64,000 nt of DNA from Anaspis maculata (taxonomy: Eukaryota; Arthropoda; Insecta; Coleoptera; Scraptiidae), in the NCBI GenBank assembly GCA_949128115.1, contig OX421966.1, positions 5,518,001 to 5,582,000 of the forward strand, written 5' to 3'. The notes under the pieces are model-generated. The model made no database searches and was not told the DNA's origin. It was given only the letters and a program-made list of their open reading frames with translations. The position numbers and the translations under genes were made by a program. How positions within the stretch are numbered: the stretch's first letter is position 1; the number at the start of each line of letters is the position of its first letter. Of this stretch, positions 35,622-48,247 are shown piece by piece.

Positions 35622-36419
35622 TATATAGAAAAAGCGAACTTGACTCTGAACAGTACAAGCGTGTGGTAATCAAGGTAATTCACGTAAATAATTAATCTAG
35701 CCCCATGAAAAGCACGCTGTGTCATTAATAAGTGATTTGAAATTGATGGAAACTTCTCGTGCTGTCCGTGATTTTCTTGAATATTTAGGTGGCAGCACTC
35801 AGCAGTACTATATAGATACACTATACAGGACAGGATATTATAGTGACTGGTTATTTTACAAACTTGATGTGATTCCCTCTATGAAACTCCCTCCTGATTC
35901 CGTCAAAAATGAAGTTTGAAAATATATGAAATTCATGGCCATGCCCTGAAAAAATGCTTTCTTAAAAATATACAGGGTGTTGAATTTGACTGTTTAAAAT
36001 CATTTTCCTGCCGTATCTAACTTTTGGATCGTTTGACCAGCAACCAGATTTGATGTATGTACGTATGTGGTATAGTCCTAGCGGTATATGCAAAATTCTA
36101 TAAAAATGGCTCTAATAATTGTGACAAAAGTGTGAAATTTGGTGTGTGGACTCCTAAAAGCATTTCAAAGGTTTTTAGAAGGGAGACCAAGGAAGATTTT
36201 AATTTTAATTTTTCAATTTTTTGTGGCGTCATTTTTTTTTCTTTTTGAAAGAATTTGACATTTTTCAATTTTGTTTTTGTATCACGGTGGGTAATTGCTT
36301 AGTTTAAGAAACGGAAGAGAAAATTTGCGAAAAAAATTATTTGAACTGAAATGATGACGTTTTTTTGTAAAAATCAAACATTTCCATTTTTCTAGAAAAA
36401 TATTGTGGATATCCACAAC

Positions 36420-36528
36420 TATTTCTACTATATCTACTATTAACTATATCTAACTATATCTATATCTAACTATATCTAACTAACTATATCTATTTTTTAC
36501 ATAATATCCGGATATTATGTAAAAAATA
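36420..36528. repeat. (CTATATCTAA)n simple repeat ending in a perfect 38-bp palindrome
   Basis: An 'actatatcta' run (about 36420-36490) is followed by a perfect palindrome at 36491-36528, arms TATTTTTTACATAATATCC and complement with no loop. Confidence 0.8.
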
Positions 36529-36586
36529 GAAAAAGGCAATTATTCCTCAAATGAAGCCCCATCAGAAGTTCTCGAAGTGTTTCTCC

Positions 36587-37672
36587 AAAGGACCCCGCAC
36601 GATTCTTATGGAAAATGGCTCCCGGTTAAATTCTCTGAATTTTTGATATGTTGTAGCTCATGAGATACTAATCAAATACCGGGAAGTCCAAACTCAAATA
36701 ATGGATAGTTTTTCACCCACAGGGGGTTGAAGTTGGAGGTTTTGACGGTTCAGAAATGATATTCTGACGTAAATAAGAGCTTTTTATTTGGTTTCTATTC
36801 ATGTTGTGTTTCATGCTGAATGTATTTATTTGACAGAAAAATATCAACCCCCTCCTCCACCCCCAACCCCTATCTACCATCATAAAATTCGATATTACTC
36901 CCAAAAGCCATGCGGATGGCTTCTGTGATCTAATTTATGAATTTTGACATAGAAATTATTTTCCACCCCTAATGTTGGGGTGCCGATTTTCCAATTTTCC
37001 TCGGTTAATTTGGCTGAATTTTTGGTATTGTGTACTTCTAATTCTGCTGAACGAAAAGTTCCCATACCAAAACTTGTTCCTATGAACGGTTTTTGTTCTA
37101 CAGGGGACTGAAGTTCAATATTTATGCTCTCAAATATTCAAATTCAGTCCCCTGTAGAACGAAAACTGTCCATAGGAATAAGTTTTGGCATTAGAACTTT
37201 TTGTTCAGTAGAATTAGAAGTACACAATACCAAAAATTCAGCCAAATTAACCGAGGAAAATTGGAAAATCGGCACCCCAACATTAGGGGTGGAAAATAAT
37301 TTTCATGTCAAAATTCATTATTCAAATCACAGAAGCCATCCGCAGGGTTTTTGGGAGTAATCTCGAATTTTATGATGGTAGATAGGGGTTGGGGGTGGAG
37401 GAGGGGGTTGATATTTTTCTGTCAAATAAATACATTCAGCATGAAACACAACATGAAGAGAAACCAAATAAAAAGCTTTTATTAACGTCATAATATCATT
37501 TTGAAGCCGTCAAAACCTCCAACTTCAACCCCCTGTGGGTGAAAAACTGTCCATTATTTGAGTTTGGGGTTCACGATATTTGATCAGTAGGTATCTCATG
37601 AGCTACAACATATCAAAAATTCAGAGAATTTAACCGGGAGCCATTTTCCATAAGAATCGTGCAGGGTCCTTT
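36587..37672. mobile_element. Foldback family F2, copy 2
   Basis: Same termini (AAAGGACCCCGCACGATTC), length and arm order as 2774-3856, with a few percent divergence. It lies in Trm1 intron 3. Confidence 0.85.
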
Positions 37673-38702
37673 CAAGTCGTTTTCGAGATATTTGTAAAAA
37701 TATTATTTCTTGCGACTGTTTCTTCGTAATCGCTCCTATTATATCAAACACATCACAGGGTTCTTTTTTCTTGAAGATATACTTCAGAATGATCAGACAG
37801 AAGGTTCCTTACTAGTTTATTCTAGATTGTAATTTTTCCAGTGATGTAGATCATGGAAATTCGAATCATTTTTACCCTTCGACCATACTTTCTACACCAC
37901 TCGATTATTTAGAAAATATATGGCATTTTGGCATTATGATCACCTGAGATCAGCTAGTATGACACTCCTTTTGAAAACTAGATAAGATCAAAGATCTTGA
38001 GCACACAATTTTTCCGCTGATCAGATCGACTGCTAAATATTACATTTTGTATCTAACTATTCACTTTATCAACGGTAAAGTTGGTTGAGTGGCCATCAAT
38101 GGCATCGAAGGCATAAATGTCATCTCATCCATTTTGTAATTATTGCGGTTTGGAACATAGGAACATACCTACCTATTTATTTATTTATTGTAAATAGGTT
38201 GTAAAATTCTAAATATGTAAATGAACTGCTCCACAATGAAGTTGTCGCCACCAAAAAAATGGCTTGACTTTGACGGCGAATAACTTTTGATGCCGAGAGT
38301 GATTTTTATTCTGTTTGTTGCGTTTACTAGCCTAATCTATCCTCATCAGATCCTGTGATTGTGAATATCAAGAAACTGCATGTAACATTTATACAGGGTG
38401 ATATGTAAAAAGGTGAAAAATTGCGACAACTTCATCGAACCTCCATTTGCAAATTTTATTTATTTTTTCAAATTCTAATGTGAAAATCATGAAGTGTTAT
38501 GCATTGTTTCGAAACTGTTTTGGAATTACCGAGATTGGAGGTCTTACACAGAAGATATGAGTTTTTGTATGGAATTTAACAGATTTACCCTATTTTCTAG
38601 AAAGATTTAATCACTTCTAATGAATGGATGGTTGACATTGAGCACGATTGTTCCTACAACCATTCCGGATAACCTGAATTTAAAAACAACCCAAAACGCT
38701 AG
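37673..38702. other. Unassigned intronic sequence
   Basis: AT-rich, with a lone ACAGGGTG at about 38393. No gene is recognised. Confidence 0.4.
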
Positions 38703-38954
38703 TCACTGTCTGTTTTTGGCACGTTGAATTTCATCAATATTTTCCGTGGAAGGGGGAGCCCCCTGGAAGTTTACTTGTTGTGCTTGTGCTATGCCTGGGC
38801 TTTACCTCTGATTGCGTTTGACAAGTAAACTTCCAGGGGGCTCCTCCATCCACGGAAAATAAAGTTCTACAATATTCAGGGGCTTAAACTTGCAAAAAGG
38901 ATGTTCCACATCTGAAATATTGATGAAATTCAACGTGCCAAAAACAGACAGTGA
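38703..38954. mobile_element. Small foldback (252 bp)
   Basis: Arms share 'actgtctgtttttggcacg', 'ttcatcaatattt' and 'gtttacttg' in inverted order; the right arm has a small insertion. Confidence 0.7.
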
Positions 38955-40795
38955 GGGGGGCAGCAATTTTTCGGTGGCACGCAGGCGGCAAATAGGCCAG
39001 ACCCGGCCCTGGGTATATTCTTCCGGACGTTTACAATTCAAAAATAAAATCGAATGCCGCACACCCAAATGTAGACACAACTTTCAGGTACCTATGTATC
39101 TATTAAGCAGGAGAGCAGGGGTGGATGATTAAAGCCCAGAGGGGAAAAAGATTTTCGACAATTGAGGCTGAAACAGTTGCTCAATGTTCTAGATGTCAGC
39201 TGATTGTATAGCGATGATATTATACTGGTTTGATAATCAAATTTTTATGTTCGGAAATTGATTTTTGACATTATTCTTCGTTAATTTTTTAATGGTTTGA
39301 TTTCACCTCAATTAAATGTGACATTCTAAATATAAGTACGGTGGCGAGCACATAACTGGAAATACTCATATCAATTCTGTCAATCCATATTTCAATTTAA
39401 CCTACGGCCTTATTTTGATTGGAGAAGATAATAAATATCGTAGGAACTCTAGATAACCACGTAGTAACTTAAATCACATTCACGATGTACCTACCTACAT
39501 ACTTATGTAAATACCTATGTATTTTATATTTTCTCAATTAAAATTAATACCGGATCGAGTTTTCCAAACGAAATTTTTATACTTTCTGGAGATTAATAGA
39601 TTTTGCCATGCTGTGCCTGCCAGAACATAGTTCCCACCGTGCTGTAATATAACGGGGAAAATCGTACAGTAAGAAAATCCGTCACGATGTCACATTCGCA
39701 TAATTATTTGTGGAGAATATTATTGATGAAAATAGATATTTATTGTATTAGGGGTTAGAGTGAGACTTCATGTGACGGAGAATGGGAGTTTAAGCGCCGA
39801 GCGCAGCGAGAAAAGAAACAAAAAAGTCTAATCGTGAAAAAATCATGTCGAAAGTATTCTGCCCTTTGAGTGACTCATAATAATAACATTAATAATAATA
39901 GTAATAATAAAAAGATTGATAATAAGAGAAACAAGATGATACAAACCGTTAGGGAGCGGAGCGGGAGTACGAAAAGAACACCTCTTCGAACGTTGTTTGC
40001 TGATTGATTCATATCTATAGAAGTTTCACTTCTTCCGAGGGTGACTATGGTCACGCACTCACGTTTTTTCAAATTCACGGAATGTGCAAATTTCATTTTG
40101 AAAAAAAAACACCGTCAGAAAACCGGAACCGTGTCGATTTTGAGAATGGCTCTACACGACGCCCAATCCAATCTACTTTCGATATCAGTCGGAATTTTTT
40201 GAAAAAAAGTCAATCCTCGAGCAGGAATGAATTTTTGAGTGGAGTCTTGCATCAAAAGCTAGTCGACCTGGTCAAAACACGGGCGAAGGCCTTTCGGATA
40301 GCAACGTCTGGGAAAAATTTCCAAAATACATAACGCCCGACTGGAAAATGGTGGAAAACTGCAACTGCAGACCTAACTTGACTCTTTTGTTGTGTTGCTT
40401 TCTGCCAAATTTGGTTCCAATCCCACAGATAGATCATGAATAATAGGGTCCTTGCATGAAATTTTTTTCTCACTCCAATAAAATGCCTTTGAGTCACTTA
40501 ATAATATGTTCTATCTTAATTGTGATATACCTTTGTATTTTTGTTAAAATTTTCAATTAAAGTTTGAAAAAATTGAGTGTAGGCAACATCCTTACATTTT
40601 TCACAAATGCATAAGTTTACGCCCTCCTCTACACCGATTTAAAGAAGTTTAGAAGTGATCCCTGGTTTAGAAGCTTGAATTTACTTCACAATTCTCAATG
40701 TGTAAAATGTGTGAAAATGCCATTTTACCTCATTATGAAAATATTATAATAGAACAGGGTTTGACTATTTGTTCTGAAGATCCTTCAAATTCATT
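38955..40795. other. Unassigned intronic sequence with (TAA)n
   Basis: AT-rich DNA with a TAA-type microsatellite at about 39880-39925. A 109-codon plus frame at 40004-40333 is unrecognised. Confidence 0.4.
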
Positions 40796-42262
40796 GGCCG
40801 CTTTCATAAGACGGGAGCAGCTACCGCTACGCTCCTTCGGAACTGTTGGCGTCTTACGAACGCAATGTTGGAAGTAGCGGTGACTGGCGGTGACACATCC
40901 AGCGCCGCGTCAAGAATAGCCGAAAATATAATCTGGTCTTGGAGAATTTCACCCAGTGCTATAGCTCGATGGTCTATATTTAACAAGCGATTCACATTAG
41001 CTGGGAGAAAACTTATATTCTTCAAAAATTCAAAACAGCACGCAAGGTAAACAGCACCGAACAACACTCTTGAACCCATAAAATGTCAGAATGGCACTTG
41101 CGAACATCAAAATTTAACGTTTCTCTCATTTTTCCACCTCCCACTCCTATCGCTCACTATGGCCGCATTCATAAGTCACAACAGTTGTGGAACTGTTACC
41201 GATTTGTCCTGTGAACGGTGCGCTACTTTTCCGCTCCGCTCGGAGCGGACGGCCATGTTTTGTAGCGGCTCGGAAGTTCGCTACATTTTGGTAGCATAGT
41301 GAGCGATAGGAGTGGGAGGTGGAAGAATGAGAGAAACGTTAAATTTTGATGTTCGCAAGTGCCATTCTGACATTGTATGGGTTCAAGAGTGTTGTTCGGT
41401 GCTGTTTACCTTGCGTGCTGTTTTGAATTTTTGAAGATTATAAGTTTTTCCCCAGCTAATGTGAATCGCTTGTTAAATATAGACCATCGAGCTATAGCAC
41501 TGGGTTGCGTTCGAGAACTACGCTATTCTGCGATTGTTGCAGAAATGACCGTTCGAGATCTCTTCTGTGCGCACTATCGGCAACGCAGTAAACCGTTCGA
41601 GAACTCAAAACGTGTCGCGTTGAAGTGACAAATTTCGCAGCACCTCCGACCGCCGTGAAAGTTACTCGTCATGCGCACCTCAACACCCCGAATATATTTC
41701 TGGTCAAACTTTATTTTATTTTGACCATTATCTTTCGATTGGGTACTTACGTGGTAGGCAGTACCTATAAAAATGGGTACTTTATCAGAAAAGCTTACTT
41801 TACTTCGAAAGTAAACAGCACTGCGATCGCCATCAGTGAGATTGAGAGTGACATTTCCACCACAGCGGAAATCGTTCGGAAAGTGGTAGTTACTTTGCCT
41901 TACTTGATACCCCCACTCCAAAAATGCAAGAATCGCAGAATAGTGTAGTTCTCGAACGCGACCCTGGGTGAAATTCTCCAAGACCAGATTATACTTTCGG
42001 CTATTCTTGACGCGGCGCTGGATGTGTCACCGCCAGTCACCGCTACTTCCAACAATGCGTTCGTAAGACGCCAACAGTTCCGAAGGAGCGTAGCGGTAGC
42101 TGCTCCGGTCTTATGAAAGCGGCCTATGCTACCAAAATGTAGCGAACTTCCGAGCCGCTACAAAACATGGCCGTCCGCTCCGAGCAGAGCGGAAAAGTAG
42201 CGCACCGTTCACAGGACAAATCGGTAACAGTTCCACAACTGTTGTGACTTATGAATGCGGCC
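40796..42262. mobile_element. Interleaved palindromes A and B with GGCCGC(A/T)TTCATAAG ends
   Basis: A (40796-42122) starts GGCCGCTTTCATAAG and ends in its complement; B (41161-42262) starts GGCCGCATTCATAAG and ends in its complement. The order is A-left, B-left, A-right, B-right. ATT flanks the whole. B arms are about 146 bp, A arms about 360 bp. A-right is interrupted by element C. No ORF of note. Confidence 0.8.
41503..41963. mobile_element. 461-bp element C with CTG target duplication
   Basis: Ends GGTTGCGTTCGAGAACTAC and the near-complement (GGTCGCG on the other side) form inverted repeats of about 38 bp. CTG flanks both sides (41500-41502, 41964-41966). The uninterrupted target is preserved in the opposite arm at about 40948-40962, so the insertion and its 3-bp duplication can be read directly. 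Confidence 0.8.
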
Positions 42263-42405
42263 ATTGATACGACTTGAAATTAAGTGAAACGCACACCCCT
42301 TCAACCTAAATGCGCAGCATGACAGCAACCGCCAAACGAAACGTCAAGCCGCAAAATTTGAAAGCCGTAATCGCTGTGTTGTGTTTTGTGTAAAATGGGA
42401 TAACG

Positions 42406-42763
42406 ATGAAGAAAGGTTTTGTTCAGGCGGAATCTGACCATTTGCCGATGGTTAACTTCGTGATGGAGGAAGAGTTCTTCGCGAAGAACGAAAAATTTAA
42501 AGCAGCAGAAGAAGAGTCAAAGCTCACAGCGAAGCTCACAGGTAGATGTTCGATTTCTTTGATATCATTAGCCGCTTTTCAGATGAGCAGAATGAGATAC
42601 CCCTAACAAGATTTGATCGGGTGACCTCAACGGAGTCATGATTAGTAGTTGTGAAATTATTTGCATGGAAGACGCCTAAGTGAAAACGATTTAGATCTAT
42701 TCTGTAATTTTTTGTATTTCTAGAGCTGGTAGAGACAACTATGCGAAATCCGCCGTTGGATAT
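42406..42763 (+). pseudogene. Two-exon fragment resembling the N-terminus of a SWIM/YqaJ-type insect protein
   Basis: Exon A (42406-42541) encodes 45 residues, LPMVNFVMEEEFFAKNEKF then KAAEEESKLTAKLT, ending g|gtagat. Using the acceptor ctagag at 42725, exon B (42726-42763) gives AGRDNYAKSAVGY before a possible gtacct donor; without that donor the frame stops at 42777. A 'xMVxxFMxxxFFxxxxxF...AE...GRxxYxxxAVGYV' pattern is, from memory, the start of a large family with a SWIM finger and YqaJ-like nuclease domain. No further exons were found. It may be a dead copy. It follows element B and has a short upstream ORF at 42396. Confidence 0.35.
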
Positions 42764-42779
42764 GTACCTACAGCTTGAT

Positions 42780-43528
42780 TTTGATGATCCTCACAAAGGC
42801 AAAAGTGGTATAAGGCGACAGATATTGGCGTTTTAGCACTTCGTGCCAACGTTGTCTTCGTGGTGAATCTTGGGGCATTTGAATTAAACCCTTATCAGGT
42901 GTGGAAGTTGAATCGTTTGGCCACCAACTCATCAAGCAACACTCATTGAGGTCAATAACTCTGGAAGGCATGTTGAAAATATAGCTGCGCGAAGGAGCTC
43001 AAAAGTGACAATCACTTCCAGCTGACAGTGACAAAAAAAGTGCCAAGCATAGAAGTGCCAAGTCAGTCTGATGCCAAGGACGTCTGTTTGATGCAGAAAC
43101 AACACAGCTGCGCTGTCGTTCTAAATATCCCCAGAATATCCCCAGCATGTCTGACGTCATGGCTGTTTTTGGGCGCGAAAATAAATTCAAATTATTGGAA
43201 ACTTTACTATTTTAATAAAGAGCTTCAAAATTTTTTTTCAGTTTTTTCCTTGAACTGTATGTCTATGTACAACATAGCGCATGTTCCTACATAGAAATTT
43301 CTGATTTTGAAAATTTGTGCAAGGACCCTATTGAATGGTAAAGTTTTGAACTTTGACATTCATCATTAGTTGACAGATGACAGATAGGGCAGTACTTTCA
43401 ACTGTTCTGAATACAGTTTTTCAAGGGCTTTCAAATGACATACTGCAAGTCAAGTTCCGTGAGATATAGCTTATGACATTTGTTGATATAGTAGGTTCAC
43501 CTGTACCATGATTCTAGTCGGCTGTGAG
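42780..43528. other. Unassigned intronic sequence
   Basis: A minus-strand frame (42768-42971) contains PQDSPRRQRWHEVLKR, faintly like the middle of a THAP domain, without the flanking cysteines. Nothing else is recognised. Confidence 0.35.
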
Positions 43529-43708
43529 ATTTTTTTAATTTTTTTAATTGACTTATTCAACGAGGCGACATTCAGCTATTAGCTGCTCTACCATGCAACC
43601 TCGGGGACAGAACAAAATATCCATGGATGTAGCGGGATTCGAACCCGCACAGCGCAGCGCGAGTGGGTCAGCTTGCCATCACCTATACCACTCGGCCACG
43701 AACGCTCC
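43529..43708 (-). mobile_element. tRNA-derived SINE
   Basis: On the minus strand a tRNA-Ser/Leu-like head carries pol III box A TGGCCGAGTGG (43698-43688) and box B GGTTCGAATC (43645-43636). A tRNA-unrelated body follows, and the tail is TTAAAAAAATTAAAAAAA (about 43549-43530). The acceptor stem does not close and the anticodon arm is poor, so it is not a working tRNA gene. No target duplication is evident. Confidence 0.75.
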
Positions 43709-44630
43709 ACTTTTCAAGTTTCCAAATCTGAAATATAGAAAATCCCCAAAACTTTGCGGTTGGCTGCTCTGGCTTCATTTAGCATTCGTCGTTCGGACCA
43801 CTTTTGGAACGTATTTTTTACGCATATCCTCTGCAGATAGACGGAATATTTTTGCGGGACGTGATGTCTGACGCTTTTTTCCATTATATTGGAAAATGTA
43901 GTAATTTTTCGACCTGTTTTTAATTTTCGCCAATGAACAAATTAATCAAAGCAGCTTTGACATTTGACAGGTGTCAAAAATATTTCTAACCTCTTGAAGC
44001 CGGTTCAACTTTAGGTTGATTCAAACTAAAAAAGTACTAGGCCTTCGTCCAAAAAAAGGGGTCCCATGGAATCATCAATCCTTTCACCTCTTGCAGTCGA
44101 AAAGACACGACGAATCATGAAGCACTATTGGCAAGACAAGGAACATCTCAGCAGGTCTGCAGTTGCAGCAGGATTTACGTATAAAAAGTTAATTAAACCG
44201 AATTTCAAAAAACCCAGCCGCTCAAAGTTGCGTATTGGACCGAAATTCATGTGAGTACCTTCGGTTTGTAATTTGCTTCCGTTTTGGAGCTTGGCGGAAC
44301 GAGTTTTTGTCGGCCATGAATGGTCGTCGTCAAGATGACTTGAATTGAAGGCGGCCCCGTAGGGTTCTGGTGTCTAAATGACGGTAATACAGCTCTGCGC
44401 CCCTCTAGTCGCCTTTCCACTTACGACAAGGTCAGTTTTCCAAGATTTTAATATCAATTTGATAAGAGATATAATAACTTTACTTCCAGAGAAGTTAGTT
44501 TCACACCAGGTAAAAAGGCGGCAAGCCTACAATGCTAAAGTAGAAAATTTGCCCAGCCAACTAGAGTCACAGTACAAGTGAACATACGTGACAGTTCTGT
44601 TTGGCAGCTGACAGCCAAAAACTATGGCTG
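43709..44630. other. Unassigned intronic sequence with small ORFs
   Basis: A 62-codon frame (44066-44254) ends at a good donor (ttcat|gtgagt) but has no known domain. A frame ending at 44578 (VKRRQAYNAKVENLPSQLE) is faintly like the end of a retroelement integrase. Confidence 0.3.
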
Positions 44631-44853
44631 TACCAAATTTCAAGTCGATCGGGTCAACGGTTCGGCAGTTATCGTGAAAGATTACAGACTCACAGTGAGA
44701 CAGACACAGACAGACATCATTCTGGAAATGGTCTTAATCGTCTTGGGGGACCTCAAAATGATATACCCAGAGAAATCTCAAAAAAAAAATCCGCACGATT
44801 ACAATACTTTCCCTTCCATGTTAGTGGGGGGTGGGGGGCAGGAAAGTAATTGA
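44631..44853 (+). repeat. Dispersed retroposon-like repeat, copy B
   Basis: Second copy of the repeat at 1219-1432, in the same orientation, with the CAGACAGACA core and the 'acgattacaatactttccc' end. Confidence 0.6.
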
Positions 44854-46261
44854 CCTTTTGTTCAACTCGTCAAAATAGCACATCCTGTATAGCTTGAATA
44901 TGATTTCTGGTAATAGGTCTTGAACGGTATGAGATACAATGGTATGGTATGAGCACAGACTACCAATACAGACGGTCAACTGCATCTTACAAAGATCACC
45001 AGTAGGTGCCGCGGCGTGTTACGCTCGTGAAAACTGAGAATCGGTGCGCCGCAGCAGTCACATGCTATCGCACAGTTATCGGGCTTCAATGCCGGAGCAG
45101 ACACTGCAGGGTGATAAAAATCGGCGAGCAGCGACATGTTTATAAACATCGCCAATTCAACAACTATAAATACAAGCACCAGGGCCGACCTGTGTGATGA
45201 AGATAAATCCATGTTCTTTTGATAAATCCATGTTCCCTAGCGGTGCTAGGTAGGTAATTTTGGTCACAATTTCCGAATTTTGTTTGGATGAGATAAAGTG
45301 GTTATAACGAGTGATCGAATACATTTCTCCTCCGGTCACCTATGATTCCTGAAAATCTGTCGAAAAACCGTGGCTACCAAGAAGACCACTTGAAGCCTAC
45401 TTTGAGGAGAAAATTCGATCACTCTCAAGTTAATATTACATTTTCTGGACACTATTTTTTCTATGTTCATCTATGTCCGTTTTGAACTTTTGATTGATGT
45501 TCATCTTATTTTCGATGGGAAATACGACTTATTCATTTGATTAAAATTAAAGCAATAGCCGATTTGCATCTTAATACGTTCTGGAACGTAGCTATAGGTA
45601 CCATCTGAGCTTTTCATCGGAATTTTACCAACAATATTCAAAACAATAAGGTGTAAAATTTTGAAAGTGCAATGTTTTGAACAATATTCAAGAAAATTGG
45701 GACAATTTTAAATTGCCATGATAAACTGACATGCGGTGTACTAGCCACGCACTGGGACGTCAGCCGAAAATCGATTTTTTTTCATTTAATTCAATCAATA
45801 AAGTCCAATTTTTCATTTGAAAAAATATATTTTCATCTTCTTTTTACTCTTCTGCGTGAATGAGCAGAAATCAGTTTAGAAGCAACAGAACAATAACTTG
45901 ATCACATGCTGTATCTACGACGGAATTCTGTGACATAATTAACATTACTTGCCTCTAACTAAAAAAAAATATATAAATGGGTAAACAATATATCATGTAA
46001 ATATCGTAACGTTAGGGTCAGTTCTTTGTGGAGGCATTGTTGTAGAAATAAATAATAATAAAATACACCTTTATTTCGTACATCGAAAAACAGAAACTTT
46101 TCAAATTCTCCGGATTCTGAAATTTTGAAATAGAATCCAAATAATCAATTTATTACTTTGAATAGAAATAATATCAAAATCAATTCATGAGCTATCAAAC
46201 ATTTTAATCATTTTCCATCTGAATTAATGTTGACCAATCCTAAAATTCCTCAATTATAATA
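44854..46261. other. Unassigned intronic sequence
   Basis: No gene is recognised. About 35 bp at 44948-44982 (agactaccaatacagacgg) recurs inverted at 48730-48765, which may mark the ends of a decayed element. Confidence 0.4.
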
Positions 46262-46625
46262 ATATTTTCCCCTTCCAGAAATTCACAAACTACATAATCC
46301 AATGAAGGTCTGTTGTTTCTTTTAAAATTCTCGTGTCTATGAACTATCAAAACTCCTCAATAGAATTTTACCAGATATCTTGAATTTTAAACTAAATTTC
46401 AGTGCCAAAAACACAACAGAGTTGATCAACAAAATTAAAAACATTACTCCACCACTAAATTCGTTTCTGATTTCTTCTGATGTCACAAATTTATTCCCAT
46501 CCGTTCCAATTACAGAATGTCTACTTTTGATAAAAAATATGCTTTTCAATTCCTCTCTTTCTGACAATTTTTCAGATAGCTTGTACTCTCTTTTAGAAAC
46601 CGCTGTTAGAAACCCCTGACTTTGA
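46262..46625 (+). pseudogene. Penelope-like reverse-transcriptase N-terminal fragment
   Basis: Reading across one break gives LPEIHKLHNPMK, then SRVYELSKLLNRILPDI, then SFLISSDVTNLFPSVPITE. These are the early RT motifs of Penelope elements (GLPKIHKP..PLRPI, YxLSKxL, and the F-x-S-x-DVT-x-LFxxVP catalytic-aspartate motif). It ends at TGA near 46619. A 'gatgac...ggccaaaacg' stretch at 46660-46700 resembles a degraded hammerhead region. It represents a different part of the protein from the relic at 3857. Confidence 0.75.
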
Positions 46626-46837
46626 CAAACACCAATTTCTACACATTTATTGCTTTGAAGATGACTCTTTATCCCAAATTGTAAGGCCAAAACGCGTCGC
46701 AATATACTTTTTCAATTTACGTGAAGAGACAGATTTATTTCACAGGGTGGCCCAACGAAAACAGAACAGAGGGGTTTCTTAGTCTTTTTTTTTTTTTTTT
46801 TTCTCAAAGCTTGGACAGGTCGACGGTCGACTCTAAT

Positions 46838-48247
46838 ATCGACGGGGACATCTGAAACAGACATTGGCGAATTTCTATCTTCAGCCCCCTCACCCCCACC
46901 CACCGCAACTTTCAAATGACATTATCCGCTTTGCGATACATCAAATCAAAGATAATCAAATACTCTTTTAAAAAAAAATATTTTCCAAATTTTCAGCCTC
47001 ACTTCATATTTTCCTAAAATTCCGAGTGACCGATTTGATATTCTTGACCTCTCAATTTCCTTCATTGCAGTCAACGTCATTCTTCGTCATTCGAGAAAGA
47101 AAATTTTTTATGGAAAAAGTGCCACCCAAATTCACCCCTTCTAATTAAAAAATTATACTACCTACTTACTTTGCGATACATCAAATTGAAGGGAACTTAA
47201 TTCTCTTCCTGAAGAAAATATTTTCAAAATTTTAACAAACCCCTCTTTCCCTCCTCAAATAGTTTGAATGTTTAATTAATTGGGGGGTGGGGTTGAGAAT
47301 TTTCGAAACATTAATGTTATAATAATATTCATTTCCCATTTCAGCAACAGCAGAAAAAAATTACACTCTACAAAATAACACAACCACCTACATCAACACA
47401 GCACTAGCTGTACTGGGAAAAGAGTAAGCCTCACTTAAAGTTCCTCAAGGGAACTTTGTGTGTGAGTGCGATTGAATAAACAACTATTGAAAATTAAAAA
47501 AAAAACAGATACTCAAAATACAAACAGATAAGAATAAATAAAAAAAAATCAAGATTGAGCAGAAAAATTGAAAATGAGGTGAAAAAAGTCAAAAATCAAA
47601 AATTGGGTCAAAATCGATCGAGGTGAAACGCCTCAGAGCAGTGTGGGCAGCATTTCCTTGATGTCACCAATTAAAATCCACTCTTTCAGTTCTGTACACT
47701 TTCGCTTATGATTTTCAATATTTTTTATTGAGTCTGACACTTTATTGAATAGCCTAGGAGCCAGATAAACAAAACAGTTTTGGCCGACGGTTTTTTGGGC
47801 TTTGGGAACAGCGATTTCATTTTTGCTTCTCAAATTATGTTCGCAAATTTTCTTAGAGAAATCCCTTCAATTCGATGTATCACAAAGTAGGTGGTATCTT
47901 GTTGAATTTTGAAGCTGGGTGGGGGAGAGCAAAGGGGTGAATTTGGGTAGCACTTTCTCCACTGAAAATTTTCTTCTTCGATACTATCTGGGATGACGCG
48001 GACCAACTTGAAAAAAATTGAGGAGTCAATAATATAAAGCGGGACAGTCATAGTATTTTAGGAAGAAGAGTGGTGGGATTCAATTTTTTTTAAATATTTT
48101 TTCATTGAAGAGAATTTAATTCTCTTCAATTTGATGTATCGCAAGCAGGTGGGTGGTGTCGTTGGAGATTTCGAAGTTGGGGTGGGTGGGGTTGAGGGGT
48201 CTCATGATAGAAATTTGCCAATGTATGTTTCAGATGTCCCCCTCGAT
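46838..48247. mobile_element. Foldback element, 1.4 kb
   Basis: Arms share inverted 'cgacggggacatctgaaac', 'ctttgcgatacatcaaat', 'cacccaaattcacccct' and a 'cacccccacccacc' block. The interior is AT-rich with a hairpin (ttaaagttcctcaagggaac) near 47430. No ORF of note. Confidence 0.75.

Noticed and set aside
42768..42971. THAP domain on the minus strand
   Set aside because: PQDSPRRQRWHEVLKR fits the middle of a THAP finger, but the zinc ligands are missing; kept only as a remark.
43632..43708. Functional tRNA-Ser gene
   Set aside because: Boxes A and B are good but the acceptor stem does not pair and a SINE body with an A-rich tail follows.
44378..44580. Retroelement integrase C-terminus
   Set aside because: VKRRQAYNAKVENLPSQLE is suggestive, but no other integrase motif is nearby.
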